Shown piece by piece: positions 32,827-42,185 of a DNA stretch of 54,853 bases. This DNA comes from Lentisphaeria bacterium (GTDB lineage: Bacteria > Verrucomicrobiota > Lentisphaeria > Victivallales > Victivallaceae). Each line of letters opens with the position of its first letter. Position 1 is the stretch's first letter. The translations under genes and the position numbers were made by a program. The stretch covers positions 1 through 54,853 of the forward strand of contig JAFSTC010000063.1 of assembly GCA_017450705.1 (NCBI GenBank). Reading direction: 5' to 3'. Below the pieces are notes generated by a model. The model saw nothing but the letters and a program-made list of their open reading frames with translations. It was not told where the DNA came from and searched no databases.

Positions 32827-33968
32827 TGGAACTCCTGGAGAGAATGCCGCAAGTCCTCGCGCAGCTGCGGGAAACGGGGTGCTGCCGCGCGCTCCGGGAG
32901 ACGCGCCCGGACCGGGACGGCGTCAACCTCTCGGGCAACGATTATCTGGGCATCACAGCCTGCGCCGCCCTGCGGGAAGAATTTTTTCAGGGATACCGGG
33001 AAAACTTCGGTTCGGAGGAGCTGGCCCTCTCCAGCGCCTCGAGCCGTCTGCTCACGGGGAACACCCCCGCGTACACCCGGCTGGAGGAGAAGCTCTCGTC
33101 CCTCTACGGCGGCCGGGCGGCCCTCGTCTTCAACAGCGGCTACCACGCCAACATCGGCATCCTCCCCGCCCTGTCGGGCAAGGGGGATCTGATCCTCGCG
33201 GACAAGCTGGATCACGCCAGCATCATCGACGGTCTGCGGCTCTGCGAGGCCGATTTCCTCCGCTACCGCCATCTGGACTGCGGCCACCTGGAAAGTCTGC
33301 TGGAAAGCCGGAGGGAGAAATACCGGAACGTCTTCATCGTCACGGAAAGCGTATTTTCCATGGACGGCGACGAAACCGATCTGCGGCGCCTGGCCGAACT
33401 GAAAAGAAAGTTCGACTGTTTTCTCATCGTCGACGAGGCCCACGGCGTGGGCGTCCGGGGCCCCCGGGGACGGGGACTGGCCGCCGAGTGCGGCGTCGAA
33501 GAAAGCGTCGACGTGCTGATCGGGACCTTCGGCAAGGCGCTGGGCTCCACCGGAGCCTACGCGGTCATGGCGCCGGAGACCCGGGAGTTCCTCATCAACA
33601 GGATGCGCCCCTTCATCTTCACCACCGCATTGCCCCCAGTCATCCTCAACTGGAGCGCCTTCGTTCTGGAAAAAGTCCCCGGCATGACGGACCGGCGGGA
33701 AAAACTCCGCCGCATGGGGATCCGCCTGCGGGAGAGATTGTCGGCCATCGATCAGAAGCGGACGATCCCCGGCGTCTCCCAGATCGTGCCGTGGATCGCG
33801 GGGAGCGACATTCAGGCACTGGAACTGGCCGCGAAACTGCAAAAAAAGGGCTTCCTCGTCTTCGCCATCCGGCCGCCCACGGTGCCCCAAGGAACAGCCC
33901 GGCTCAGGTTCTCCCTCTCCGCCGCCCTGGAGGAACCGGTCATCGAGGAGCTGGCGGACGCGCTGTGA
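32826..33968 (+). CDS. bioF: 8-amino-7-oxononanoate synthase BioF
   Basis: A 380-residue PLP enzyme condensing pimeloyl-ACP with alanine. NLSGNDYLGI near residue 35, SSASSRLLTGN, FNSGYHANIG and DEAHGVGVRGPRGRG are family signatures. IGTFGKALGSTGAY carries the PLP-binding Lys237. Length is as expected. Translation is coupled to bioB (TGATG overlap) and to bioG (GTGA overlap). Confidence 0.95.
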   Translation: MELLERMPQVLAQLRETGCCRALRETRPDRDGVNLSGNDYLGITACAALREEFFQGYRENFGSEELALSSASSRLLTGNTPAYTRLEEKLSSLYGGRAALVFNSGYHANIGILPALSGKGDLILADKLDHASIIDGLRLCEADFLRYRHLDCGHLESLLESRREKYRNVFIVTESVFSMDGDETDLRRLAELKRKFDCFLIVDEAHGVGVRGPRGRGLAAECGVEESVDVLIGTFGKALGSTGAYAVMAPETREFLINRMRPFIFTTALPPVILNWSAFVLEKVPGMTDRREKLRRMGIRLRERLSAIDQKRTIPGVSQIVPWIAGSDIQALELAAKLQKKGFLVFAIRPPTVPQGTARLRFSLSAALEEPVIEELADAL

Positions 33969-34618
33969 GATACGATCTTCTGCACACGGAACACGCCCCG
34001 CGGCTCGTCCTCTTTTTCAACGGCTGGGGCATGGATTCGGAACGCCTCGCGAAATGGGATCTCCGCGGCTGCGACGTGCTGGCGGTCTCGGATTATTCCC
34101 GCTTCGGCCCCCTGCCCGAGATGTGCCGCGCCTACGCAGCGTGCGCCGTCGTCGCGTGGAGTCTGGGCGTGTGGTGCGCCGCCGCTTCCGGCGTCTGCGC
34201 TGCCCTGCCGCCGGGCCCCCGGATCGCCGTCAACGGCACGCTGGCCCCCGTGAGCGCAACGGACGGCATCCCGCCGGAGGTCTTCGACGGGACGCTCCGC
34301 AACTGGCTCCTCCCGGGCGTCCGGGAGAAATTTTTCCGCCGCATCTCGGGGAACAGCGCCGTTTTCTCCCGGCGCACGGCCGAGTCCCAAAAAGAGGAAC
34401 TGGCCGCGCTGAAAGAACGGATCGCGGGAACCGGCACGCCGCAAAATCCTTTCCGCACCGTCTTCGTCGGGCGGCGTGACCGCATATTTCCCCCGGCGGC
34501 GCAACGGACGTTCTGGGAGGGTGTTCCCGGAGTCCGGATCATCGAACGGGACTGGCTCCACGACCCCTTCGGGGACCCCGCCGCCCGGGAGGAGGTGAGG
34601 CGCCATGCGCTCCTGTGA
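33965..34618 (+). CDS. bioG: Pimeloyl-ACP methyl ester esterase BioG
   Basis: A 217-residue alpha/beta-hydrolase of the BioG (DUF452) type, which removes the methyl group from pimeloyl-ACP methyl ester. The N-terminal FFNGWGMD and the nucleophile motif AWSLGVW (Ser66) are diagnostic. The C-terminal EEVRRHALL carries no domain. The start is GTG at 33965, overlapping the bioF stop in GTGA; no ATG fits. Its 3' end overlaps bioC by 14 nt. BioG replaces BioH here, so the pimeloyl pathway is BioC-BioG. Confidence 0.9.
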   Translation: MRYDLLHTEHAPRLVLFFNGWGMDSERLAKWDLRGCDVLAVSDYSRFGPLPEMCRAYAACAVVAWSLGVWCAAASGVCAALPPGPRIAVNGTLAPVSATDGIPPEVFDGTLRNWLLPGVREKFFRRISGNSAVFSRRTAESQKEELAALKERIAGTGTPQNPFRTVFVGRRDRIFPPAAQRTFWEGVPGVRIIERDWLHDPFGDPAAREEVRRHALL

Positions 34619-35339
34619 CGCCCGTTTCTCGCGCCATCTGGCGACCTACGACGCCAACGCTTTCGTCCAGCGGATGCTCGCGGCCAAGCTGGTTTCCCTC
34701 CTCGCCGCCCGCACATGGCGACGCCGTTTCGGCCGCGTCCTCGACCTGGGGTGCGGAACGGGTCTGCTGACAAGGCGTTTTCTGCGGGATTTCTCCTGCG
34801 GGGAGATCTTCCTTTACGACCTTGTTCCCGCGTGCGGCAAGTTCGTCTCGGATATTCCGGGAAGCCGCTTTTTCACCGCCGACCTCAACACCCCGGGGCT
34901 CTTCCCGCCCGCGGACGCCATTCTCTCCGGCGCCTGCTGTCAATGGCTGGAAGAGCCCCGGGTCCTTTTCCGCGCCGCGGCACAGGCCCTGCCGCCGGGG
35001 GGCTTTTTCGCCGGTTCCGCGTTCGCCGCGGGAAATCTGGAGGAGCTGGCCCAGTGCGGCGGCACCCCCCTCGTCTGCCCTGCCGCCGGAACGTGGCGCG
35101 CCGCGCTCGAGGAATGCGGCTTCGTGCCGGAGGACTTCACGTGTTCCTGCATGACGCTGCACTTTTCCTCCCCCGCCGCAGCTCTGCGGCACCTCAAAAC
35201 GACCGGCGTGCTGACTCCGGCGCTCAAAAACTGCGCCGAGGTCCGGCATTTTCTCGACAGATACGAAAAACTCCGCCGCCCGGAGCGCGGGATCCCCCTC
35301 ACCTACCGCCCCGTTCTCTGGGTCGCTCGGAAAGCGTGA
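34605..35339 (+). CDS. bioC: Malonyl-ACP O-methyltransferase BioC
   Basis: A 244-residue SAM-dependent methyltransferase. FSRHLATYDANAFVQ at the N-terminus and the SAM site VLDLGCGTGLLTRRFL (about 46-61) match BioC, which methylates malonyl-ACP to start pimeloyl synthesis through the fatty acid cycle. LSGACCQWLEEP (about 108-119) is the second family motif. It overlaps bioG by 14 nt and so is translated with it. It is the last gene of the first half of the operon; bioD follows after 145 nt containing a palindromic repeat. Confidence 0.9.
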   Translation: MRSCDARFSRHLATYDANAFVQRMLAAKLVSLLAARTWRRRFGRVLDLGCGTGLLTRRFLRDFSCGEIFLYDLVPACGKFVSDIPGSRFFTADLNTPGLFPPADAILSGACCQWLEEPRVLFRAAAQALPPGGFFAGSAFAAGNLEELAQCGGTPLVCPAAGTWRAALEECGFVPEDFTCSCMTLHFSSPAAALRHLKTTGVLTPALKNCAEVRHFLDRYEKLRRPERGIPLTYRPVLWVARKA

Positions 35340-35344
35340 GGTTT

Positions 35345-35400
35345 CCGGGGGAAGGGAAAAACTTTCTTTTCGGTCGAAAAGGAGTTTCCCCTTCCCCCGG
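35345..35400. repeat. Long palindromic element between bioC and bioD
   Basis: An imperfect stem of about 25 bp. The left arm (35345-35371) begins CCGGGGGAAGGG, the loop is GGTC (35372-35375), and the right arm (35376-35400) ends CCCTTCCCCCGG. CTTTTC-GGTC-GAAAAG is the tip. The right half matches sequence at 5-43 at the left edge of the window, suggesting a dispersed REP-like repeat. In this place it could cause partial termination or protect the bioB-C part of the message. Confidence 0.75.
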
Positions 35401-35484
35401 GCCCCTTTCAAGAAAAGCGGGTGTATTTTGAAAACGCCGCATCTCCTTGCGGAGAACGGGCAAAGCGTGAAAGGAATTTTTTTC

Positions 35485-36183
35485 ATGGATGACGTCGTTT
35501 TCGTAAGCGGTATCGACACGGGAACGGGCAAGACCGTGGCGGCGGGCATGATGGCCCGTTTTCTGACGGAAAGAAACCTGCGGACCGCCACCGTCAAACT
35601 GGTTCAGACCGGATGCCGCGACCGTTCCGAGGACGTGGAACTGCACCGGAAACTCATGGGCACGGGTCCTCTGCCGGAGGACTCATGCGGTCTCACCGCC
35701 CCCCAGATCTTCGCCTTCCCCGGCTCCCCCCGTCTGGCCGCCGCACTGGAGAGGAAGCGCGTCGATATCGACAGGATCTCCTCCGCCGTAACACAGGTCT
35801 CGCGCCTTTACGACGTGACGATCGTCGAGGGAGCGGGGGGACTGGCCGTGCCCCTGACGCGGGATCTGCTGACGGTGGATCTCGCCGCGGAACGGAAATG
35901 GCCCGTCGTGCTGGTCGTGTCGGGGAAACTGGGCAGTCTCAATCACGCACTGCTCTCTCTGGAGGCGCTGGCCCGCCGCGGCATGGCCCTGCGGGGGATC
36001 GTGTACGACTACGCGCCGGACGTCGACCCCGTCATCGACCGGGACACGCCGGAAGTGCTGACGGAATATCTGGGGCGGTACGGTTTTCCCCAAGTCCTCG
36101 TCCGGCTGGGGAAAGTCGATTTTGCCCGGCCCGGCGCGACGGTCTGCGATTTTGCGCCGCTCTTTCCTGAGGTGTCGAAATGA
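35485..36183 (+). CDS. bioD: Dethiobiotin synthetase BioD
   Basis: A 232-residue ATP-dependent carboxylase that closes the ureido ring of dethiobiotin. SGIDTGTGKTVAAG (about 7-20) is the P-loop in the form used by BioD, VKLVQTGC (about 38-45) carries the substrate Lys/Thr, and IVEGAGGLAVPL (about 113-124) is the second signature. ATG 35485 is preceded by AAGGA; an upstream in-frame ATG at 35428 has no site. Its stop overlaps the bioA start (ATGA). No separate promoter is obvious, so expression probably depends on reading through the palindrome upstream. Confidence 0.9.
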   Translation: MDDVVFVSGIDTGTGKTVAAGMMARFLTERNLRTATVKLVQTGCRDRSEDVELHRKLMGTGPLPEDSCGLTAPQIFAFPGSPRLAAALERKRVDIDRISSAVTQVSRLYDVTIVEGAGGLAVPLTRDLLTVDLAAERKWPVVLVVSGKLGSLNHALLSLEALARRGMALRGIVYDYAPDVDPVIDRDTPEVLTEYLGRYGFPQVLVRLGKVDFARPGATVCDFAPLFPEVSK

Positions 36184-37439
36184 GGCTCGACACCGACCGT
36201 CGCCACATCTGGCACCCCTACGCTTCGGCGGTGACGCCGCCGCCCGTGATCCCGGCGGACCGGACAAGCGGGAACTGCGTTTACACCGAGGACGGGCGCC
36301 CCCTCGTCGACGGCATCTCCTCATGGTGGTGCGCCTCCTTCGGCCACCGGCCGGAACCGGTGGTCCGGGCCATCCACAAACAGGCCGAGAGGATGCCCCA
36401 CGTGATGTTCGCCGGGATCACCCACGGTCCCGCCGCCGCCCTGGCCGACCGGCTGAAAAAACTCCTGCCGGAGGAGATGGAGCACTTCTTCTACGCCGAT
36501 TCCGGCTCCATCGCGGTGGAGTGCGCGCTCAAAATGGCGATCCAGTACCAGCGGTCCTGCGGGCGGCCCCGGCGGACGAAGACCGCCGCACTCCGGGGCG
36601 GGTATCACGGGGACACTGTCGGCGCCATGTCGGTCAGCGATCCCGGCGGCATGCACGCCGTGTTCGGCGGCCTCCTGCCCGAACAGTATTTCGCCGACCG
36701 GCCGAAATGCCCCTTCGGCGGCGCGTGGAAAGACGAAGACTTCTCCTCCATGGCGCAGCTTCTGGAGACCCGTCAGGAGGAGATCGCCTCCGTCATCGTC
36801 GAACCGGTCTTTCAGGCCGCCAACGCCATGTGGTTCTATCACCCGGAATATCTGAGAAAACTCAGAGCGGCCTGCGACAGGTACGACATCGTGCTGATCT
36901 TCGACGAGATCGCCACCGGCTTCGGCCGGACGGGGAAGCCCTTTGCCCTGAACCACGCGGGGGTGGCGCCGGACATCATGTGCATCGGCAAAGCGCTGAC
37001 GGCGGGGTGCATCTCCCTCGGCTGCACGGCGGCCAAACAAAAGATCGCTTCCGGAGCGGGGGTCTTTCTCCACGGACCGACCTTCATGGCCAATCCCCTG
37101 GCCTGCGCCGCGGCCAGTGCCGCGCTGGACCTTTTCTGCAGTTTCGACTGGTGCGGACAGGTGTCGGCCATCGAAAAACAGCTCAAACGGGAACTGGAGA
37201 GCTTCCGGAACCATCCCCTCGTCCGGGACGTCCGCGTGCTGGGCGCGGCGGGGGTGCTGGAAACGGAAAAGATCCCTCCGCCCGAAACGGTGCGGCGGAT
37301 CGTGCTCAAAACGGGGGTCTGGCTGCGGCCCTTCGCCCGGTTCGTCTACACCATGCCGCCCTTCACCGTGACGCCGGAAGAATTGACGCGCATCACGAAC
37401 GCCATGGGCGAACTCCTTTCCGCCGCGGGAAAAGCCTGA
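36180..37439 (+). CDS. bioA: Adenosylmethionine-8-amino-7-oxononanoate aminotransferase BioA
   Basis: A 419-residue class III PLP aminotransferase. HIWHPYASAV at the start, DGISSWWCASFGH (about 44-56), LRGGYHGDTVGAMSVSDPGG (about 139-158), FDEIATGFGRTG and the PLP site CIGKALTAG (Lys271) identify BioA, which uses S-adenosylmethionine as amino donor. The ATGA overlap couples it to bioD. It completes the biotin pathway from malonyl-ACP to biotin in one operon. Its stop lies 7 bp from that of the convergent HD-domain gene. Confidence 0.95.
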   Translation: MRLDTDRRHIWHPYASAVTPPPVIPADRTSGNCVYTEDGRPLVDGISSWWCASFGHRPEPVVRAIHKQAERMPHVMFAGITHGPAAALADRLKKLLPEEMEHFFYADSGSIAVECALKMAIQYQRSCGRPRRTKTAALRGGYHGDTVGAMSVSDPGGMHAVFGGLLPEQYFADRPKCPFGGAWKDEDFSSMAQLLETRQEEIASVIVEPVFQAANAMWFYHPEYLRKLRAACDRYDIVLIFDEIATGFGRTGKPFALNHAGVAPDIMCIGKALTAGCISLGCTAAKQKIASGAGVFLHGPTFMANPLACAAASAALDLFCSFDWCGQVSAIEKQLKRELESFRNHPLVRDVRVLGAAGVLETEKIPPPETVRRIVLKTGVWLRPFARFVYTMPPFTVTPEELTRITNAMGELLSAAGKA

Positions 37440-37446
37440 CGGGGAG

Positions 37447-38070
37447 TCAGAGCGTTTTCCGCAGATACGCGGCAACGGTCTCTTCCGGGAGCTGTTCCAG
37501 GGGAGGCAAAGACGCATCCACGCCGGTCCGGCGGCACAGGGCGTCGAAACGCGCAAGAGAGGCTTCGCCGAACTTTTCGAGGGAACGGCGCACGGCGGGA
37601 AAACTCTTTTCCTCCATCTTCCCCGACTTCGAAAAGAACTTGTCCGCAAGGCAGATGAGGCTTTCCTCGTCCGTCTCCGGCAGGAGATCCCGGCAGGGGA
37701 GCGGCAGATGCTGTTTTACAATGTCCTCTTCGGTCAGTCCGCTGCCGGTGTGCCGCTCGCAGATGCGGGCAAAGACCTCGAGGTCCATCCCCTTCTCCGC
37801 GCCGTAAGCGCGCAGCATCTCCGCCCCGGCGGTCCCGTGGGAAATGTAGGGCAGCTCCCCGAAGCAGAGGATCCCCGGGGCGTGACAGCGGATGATCCCG
37901 ATGTCGTGCAGAAGCGCCCCCGCGGAAACGGTCTCCCGGCCGCAGGGAAGTTTCGAGCGCTCCATGATCTGAAAGGCCTTCTCCCGCACCTGCAGGGAGT
38001 GCTTGAGAAGGAGCCGGCACAGCTCCGGCTCCCCGCGGTAGAACGCGCCTATGATTTTTTCCGGCTCCAT
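37447..38070 (-). CDS. HD-domain phosphohydrolase-like protein
   Basis: A 207-residue cytosolic protein with an HD metal site: LKHSLQVREKAFQIM supplies the first His, ALLHDIG (about residues 51-57) the HD pair, and ISHGTAGAEML and ICERHTGSGL later His residues. Such proteins hydrolyse phosphate esters of nucleotides or other small molecules; the substrate cannot be named. The start lies 4 nt after the MFS stop, so it is the third gene of the operon GH42-like protein - MFS - HD. It ends 7 bp from bioA, to which it is convergent. Confidence 0.8.
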   Translation of the reverse strand: MEPEKIIGAFYRGEPELCRLLLKHSLQVREKAFQIMERSKLPCGRETVSAGALLHDIGIIRCHAPGILCFGELPYISHGTAGAEMLRAYGAEKGMDLEVFARICERHTGSGLTEEDIVKQHLPLPCRDLLPETDEESLICLADKFFSKSGKMEEKSFPAVRRSLEKFGEASLARFDALCRRTGVDASLPPLEQLPEETVAAYLRKTL

Positions 38071-38074
38071 GACG

Positions 38075-39373
38075 TCACTTGCCGGGGTTGTAGTAGTCTT
38101 CGTGTTCGGGGACGAAGGAAGGCAGGATCGGCAGCATCCCCAGCGCCATGGCGACGATCAGGGCCGAGATGAGAAAAACCGACTGATAGACGCTGACCGT
38201 GTGCCCGCAAAAAGTCCACCGGGGCGCCAGAAGCACGCCCCCCAGCAGGACGGAACTGCCCGCGCGCCCGATGGCCGCTCCCAGATTGGCGTAGGTGCTG
38301 CAGAAGGCGATGGCCATGGTCTTGTTCCCGGGCCGGGCCAGCGCCAGATACTCCACGGAGTTGTTGCACATCAGCCAGCTGCCCGCGACGGCGTCGCAGA
38401 AGATGATGATGCCGATGTACACGGCGAAACCCGGCATGTCCTTGTCCAGCCAGAAGAGCAGCAGGGCCAGCACCAGATACCCGAGATGCACGACGAGCTC
38501 CAGATATTTGAGCTTCACCCGCCGGGTCACCAGACCGTACAGAAAGTAGCCGACGATGCATCCGGCGACGCCCACGGAGGAGAGGAGCTGGACCTTGCCC
38601 GGCTCCATCTGGACGTATTTGCGCAGATAGATCAGCGTCAGCGGCAGGAGCGCCGTACAGCCCAGGACGAGGATGCACTGGTAGACCGAAAATCCCGTCA
38701 GCGGGGAATTGCGGATCGAAGTGTACAGCGACTGGCGGAACTTGTACGTCCCGGTCTTCATCTCGGGGTCCTCGGGGAGGCGCTTGATGCAGTACCAGCG
38801 GATCAGCAGGCAACCCGCCGCCACGGCGACGATCGCCTGAAGCAGCCAGATCGACACATAGCGCTCCAGCACCAGTCCGATCAAAAAGAGGAAGGCGCCG
38901 TTGAAGATCATGTAGCAGGTTCGCATGGTCGAAAAGAACTTGCCCCGCTCGTCGGCACGGAGGAAATTGTCCAGCAGGGGATACCAGGCGCTGCCGTAAA
39001 GGGAGCGCTGGGAGCAGTAGACGCAGATGCCGATGAGGGCCAGAGACACGGCGAAGCGCCCGAAAAACGGCGCGACCGCGACGAGCATGAACCCGCCGAA
39101 CCCCGTCCAGCAGGCCACTTTGACCGAGAATTTGAGACCGATCTTATCGGCGATATAGGCGTTGGGGAGCATCAGAAAGAGCCCCAGCACGCCGGAGAGA
39201 CTGGAGGAAAACATCGTCACCGTCGGCGACGCGTGGAGCATGGTGAAGAGCAATATGAGGATGGCGCTCCGGTCGAGCATCACCTCCGAAACGCATCCGG
39301 CGACGGCCGACACCGTCGCATAGATCCTGCCGCGCCGCCGGACATCGTCCGGCAATGTATCCGCATAGGACAT
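38075..39373 (-). CDS. MFS transporter
   Basis: A 432-residue membrane protein with about 12 hydrophobic segments and the MFS cytoplasmic loop LPNAYIADKIGLKFSVK between TM2 and TM3. AGSSVLLGG and QSVFLISALIVAMALGMLPIL near the end form the last helices. It starts 9 nt after the stop of the secreted GH42-like gene and ends 4 nt before the HD gene. Import of the oligosaccharide or monosaccharide released by the upstream enzyme is the natural inference, but the substrate is not readable from sequence. Confidence 0.8.
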   Translation of the reverse strand: MSYADTLPDDVRRRGRIYATVSAVAGCVSEVMLDRSAILILLFTMLHASPTVTMFSSSLSGVLGLFLMLPNAYIADKIGLKFSVKVACWTGFGGFMLVAVAPFFGRFAVSLALIGICVYCSQRSLYGSAWYPLLDNFLRADERGKFFSTMRTCYMIFNGAFLFLIGLVLERYVSIWLLQAIVAVAAGCLLIRWYCIKRLPEDPEMKTGTYKFRQSLYTSIRNSPLTGFSVYQCILVLGCTALLPLTLIYLRKYVQMEPGKVQLLSSVGVAGCIVGYFLYGLVTRRVKLKYLELVVHLGYLVLALLLFWLDKDMPGFAVYIGIIIFCDAVAGSWLMCNNSVEYLALARPGNKTMAIAFCSTYANLGAAIGRAGSSVLLGGVLLAPRWTFCGHTVSVYQSVFLISALIVAMALGMLPILPSFVPEHEDYYNPGK

Positions 39374-39382
39374 TTTTTCGAA

Positions 39383-42088
39383 TCACCTTTCCTTTTTCAC
39401 CAGTTTGAAACTCTGCACTTCGAAATCGTTTTCCGCCCGGAAACGGAGCCGTCCTTCGCGGACGGCATACCCGATCCCCGAGAGGGAAGAGACCACTTCG
39501 AATCCCCGGGGGACGCCGACCGTGATCTCCCCGCCCCGGCAGCAGACCGCGGTGAGCATGCCGTTTTCGGCCAGCACGACCACGTCATTGCTGTCGCTCA
39601 ACACCTCCCCCCCCTGACGGCGGGCCAGGATGCGGAAGAACTCGGGGGAAAACGCCCCCGGCGCGCCGTTCATGTACTCGACGAGGCCGTTCACCCGCCG
39701 CTCGACCAGTCCGGGACGGCGATCGTTGGCGTAGACGGCGGCGATTTTGTCCCCCGGCGCCGGAACGATGCGGGCGGGCTTTTCGTAGAAGGCGACGAAG
39801 CTTCCGCCGAGGCCGGGAACGGTGTAACTCTCGCCCAGCACGGCGTCCTTTCCGATCCCCGTGACGGCCGGATCGGCGGAGAGGAGAGCCGAGAGCGCCC
39901 CCTTCTCCGGCACGGCAAGTTCATACCCCGCGAAAACCGTCGAAGCGGCGGCGACCCGGGGCCGCCAGGCCCCCCAGACGATCACGGAGCCGCTTTTCGC
40001 CGCCTTTTCCCGGAGTCTCGAAATCTCCTCCTTGCCGAACTCCGGCAGGAGCGGGAAATAAACGATCTTCGGCAGCTCGAGCCTTTCGTCGAAGATATCC
40101 GCAACGGAATAGACCTGGAAGGGAACGCCCGAATGCTCCAGCACGTGGCGCGCGGCATACTTCGTCAGGCGGTCGAGGTGGTCCGCCGCCCGGTAGGAAC
40201 ACCCGGCCAGCTGCTGATAGTCGAAGAAGACGCCGACCCCGGGCGTCACGGTGACGTCGGCCAGCGCCCGGTCGTGCTCTGCCCGGACCCGTCCGAAAAA
40301 GTCCGTCGTCTCCCGTCGGCTGTAATAGCACTCGCCGATGTCGAAGAGGTGGTACATGCCCCCCTCACGCTGGACGATGTTGGAGACGGCCTGCCGCACG
40401 ATGTTTTCGAAAGTGGGCCGGTCGAAGACGTAGTTGCCGATGGGCGTCATGATGCCGGGGACCCGCATGTCCACTTCGCCGATGTAAAGTTTGTCGTGGA
40501 GCAGGAAGGAGCCTGCCGGAGTCTCCCGCTTGATGTCGATGAGGAAGTCCGTGTCCTTCGACCGCATCATGAGGTCGAAGTGGAAGTTGCCCGAAGTCCC
40601 GGGCGGGTAGTAGCACCCCGTCATGAGGCGGCCCCGGGAGGCCTTTTTGATGGCTTTGAAGACCGCCAGACGCAGTTCGGCCATCTTGTATGAGGTGAAG
40701 AGGATGTAATCCCTCCCCCGCTGCGACGGCTGGGAACCGCTGTTGTCGTTGCCCCGCTCGCGGCTGCCGGGGATGCCGGGGTTTTCGAAAGTGGCGGCGG
40801 GGTCTCCCCAGGCCTTGCGCAGCAGGGAAACGTCGTTTTTGTAGATCCGTTCGAGGTATTCTTTCCACGCCTTCTTCGCAGCGGGGGAGTGGTCCTCGCC
40901 CCGGGTGACGTCCCGGTCCGGCGGGAAGAACTGCCCGTCCGAACCGCCGACCACATGGATGCCGCAGACGATCTTCCCCTCCGGGGCCCGTTCGAGGAAC
41001 GCCGCCACATCCGCCGCGGCGCGGGCGGAGGTCTCGCGGAAGGCATCGCTGTAATAGGAGGGACAGGGCCCGAATTCCTCGTTGGGACGCTTTTCATGCT
41101 GTTTCGCCGCCTCGTCCCCGTAGTAGAGGACTTTGCCCGTGGTGAGCGCGTAACCGACCTGACCCTTGGCATTCATGAAGAGGGAATCGGGGTGGTCCTT
41201 TTCCCACCCGTCGTAAGTGCCGAGGCACAGAATGAGGATCACCCGCGCCTCGGGGTCGATGGCGTGGATGACCCGCAATTCTTCGGCGAGTTTGGAAAAA
41301 TCGTACTTGCCCGGACCTTTCCACAGGCCCGCCACGCCCTCCTTGTGCAGGGGAGAGGATTCCCCCAGCATGGCGAAAAAGTAGTTGAGATGGATCCCCG
41401 CATCGCGGAAGGCTCCGTAGCGCGTCCAGTAAGGATAGTGGGGGCCCCGGCGGTAGATGGCGGGCGAAACGGCCCTGCCGTCCAGCTGCAGCTCCATGCG
41501 CCCCGCCCGACGGACGAGCCGGTACCGGACGGGCTTCATGGCGCCGAGAGAAGATGCGACCTTTCGGGGATCGTAGGAACGGTTTTCGGGCGATCTGGGC
41601 GGACGCCCGTCCCGGACGATCTTCGTGTTTTTGATCTCGATCTCATCCAGCAGCCAGGTCTGGGGATTGCCGTAGAACTCGATGTTGAAAGCGTATTCCG
41701 TCCCCTTCTTTCCGGCGACGGAGAAATCGAAGCGGTCGGGCCGGTCCGCCGGTTTCGTCTGGGTCCAGGGATCCTGAAAACGGTCGCCCGACATGGTCAA
41801 AACCGGGCGCTGGAGCTCGTTGTTGAGCCGCATGCGGAACATGCTGCCGTACCGGCTTTTCAAAATTTTGTACCGGCCCGAGACGCGGATGTGCTCCCCG
41901 GGCGCGGCGACGGCGGCCTTTTTGGTCGACCACAGGACGGCCCGACCGCCGCCGGAAAAGGTGACAAGCACACGCCCGTTCCCGGCGGGCTTCACTTCGA
42001 GGCCGGAACCGGCGACCCGCCACGGGATCCCGGCGCACTGCGCCCCCAGACACGCGGCCAGACAGACCGCGAACAGCACTCTTTTCAT
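39383..42088 (-). CDS. Secreted GH42/GH-A-like glycoside hydrolase (901 aa)
   Basis: A signal peptide (MKRVLFAVCLAACLGAQCAG) precedes a CBM-like beta-sandwich (about 20-160). The main region resembles GH42-type beta-galactosidases or related clan GH-A barrels. It has a TIM-barrel-like segment from about 195 to 600 (YPYWTRYGAFRDAGIHLNYF near the start, IHVVGGSDGQFFPP mid-barrel), then a Rossmann-like domain (about 650-770) and a small C-terminal beta domain, the order seen in GH42. GEVDMRVPG (about 543) and FDIGECYYSRRE (about 592) could hold catalytic acids, but I do not assign them. First gene of an operon with MFS and HD genes. No promoter was recognised in the short gap after the aldolase terminator. 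Confidence 0.65.
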   Translation of the reverse strand: MKRVLFAVCLAACLGAQCAGIPWRVAGSGLEVKPAGNGRVLVTFSGGGRAVLWSTKKAAVAAPGEHIRVSGRYKILKSRYGSMFRMRLNNELQRPVLTMSGDRFQDPWTQTKPADRPDRFDFSVAGKKGTEYAFNIEFYGNPQTWLLDEIEIKNTKIVRDGRPPRSPENRSYDPRKVASSLGAMKPVRYRLVRRAGRMELQLDGRAVSPAIYRRGPHYPYWTRYGAFRDAGIHLNYFFAMLGESSPLHKEGVAGLWKGPGKYDFSKLAEELRVIHAIDPEARVILILCLGTYDGWEKDHPDSLFMNAKGQVGYALTTGKVLYYGDEAAKQHEKRPNEEFGPCPSYYSDAFRETSARAAADVAAFLERAPEGKIVCGIHVVGGSDGQFFPPDRDVTRGEDHSPAAKKAWKEYLERIYKNDVSLLRKAWGDPAATFENPGIPGSRERGNDNSGSQPSQRGRDYILFTSYKMAELRLAVFKAIKKASRGRLMTGCYYPPGTSGNFHFDLMMRSKDTDFLIDIKRETPAGSFLLHDKLYIGEVDMRVPGIMTPIGNYVFDRPTFENIVRQAVSNIVQREGGMYHLFDIGECYYSRRETTDFFGRVRAEHDRALADVTVTPGVGVFFDYQQLAGCSYRAADHLDRLTKYAARHVLEHSGVPFQVYSVADIFDERLELPKIVYFPLLPEFGKEEISRLREKAAKSGSVIVWGAWRPRVAAASTVFAGYELAVPEKGALSALLSADPAVTGIGKDAVLGESYTVPGLGGSFVAFYEKPARIVPAPGDKIAAVYANDRRPGLVERRVNGLVEYMNGAPGAFSPEFFRILARRQGGEVLSDSNDVVVLAENGMLTAVCCRGGEITVGVPRGFEVVSSLSGIGYAVREGRLRFRAENDFEVQSFKLVKKER

Positions 42089-42125
42089 GCGCCCCTCCCC
42101 TGAAAAGATCCCGGTTCCTTCCTAT

Positions 42126-42162
42126 GAAAAAACACCCGTCCTCACACGAAGCAAAGACGGGT
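42126..42162 (-). terminator. Rho-independent terminator after the aldolase gene
   Basis: On the minus strand ACCCGTC (42162-42156) pairs with GACGGGT (42140-42134) across a 15-nt loop and is followed by a GTTTTTT run (42133-42127). It lies about 25 nt beyond the aldolase stop codon. Confidence 0.75.
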
Positions 42163-42185
42163 ATTTCCGAAGCACTTTCGCGAGA

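Noticed and set aside
32001-34618. Long alternative plus-strand frames across bioB-bioC
   Set aside because: They are frame-shifted shadows. Only the final part of one of them, from GTG 33965, is a real gene (bioG).
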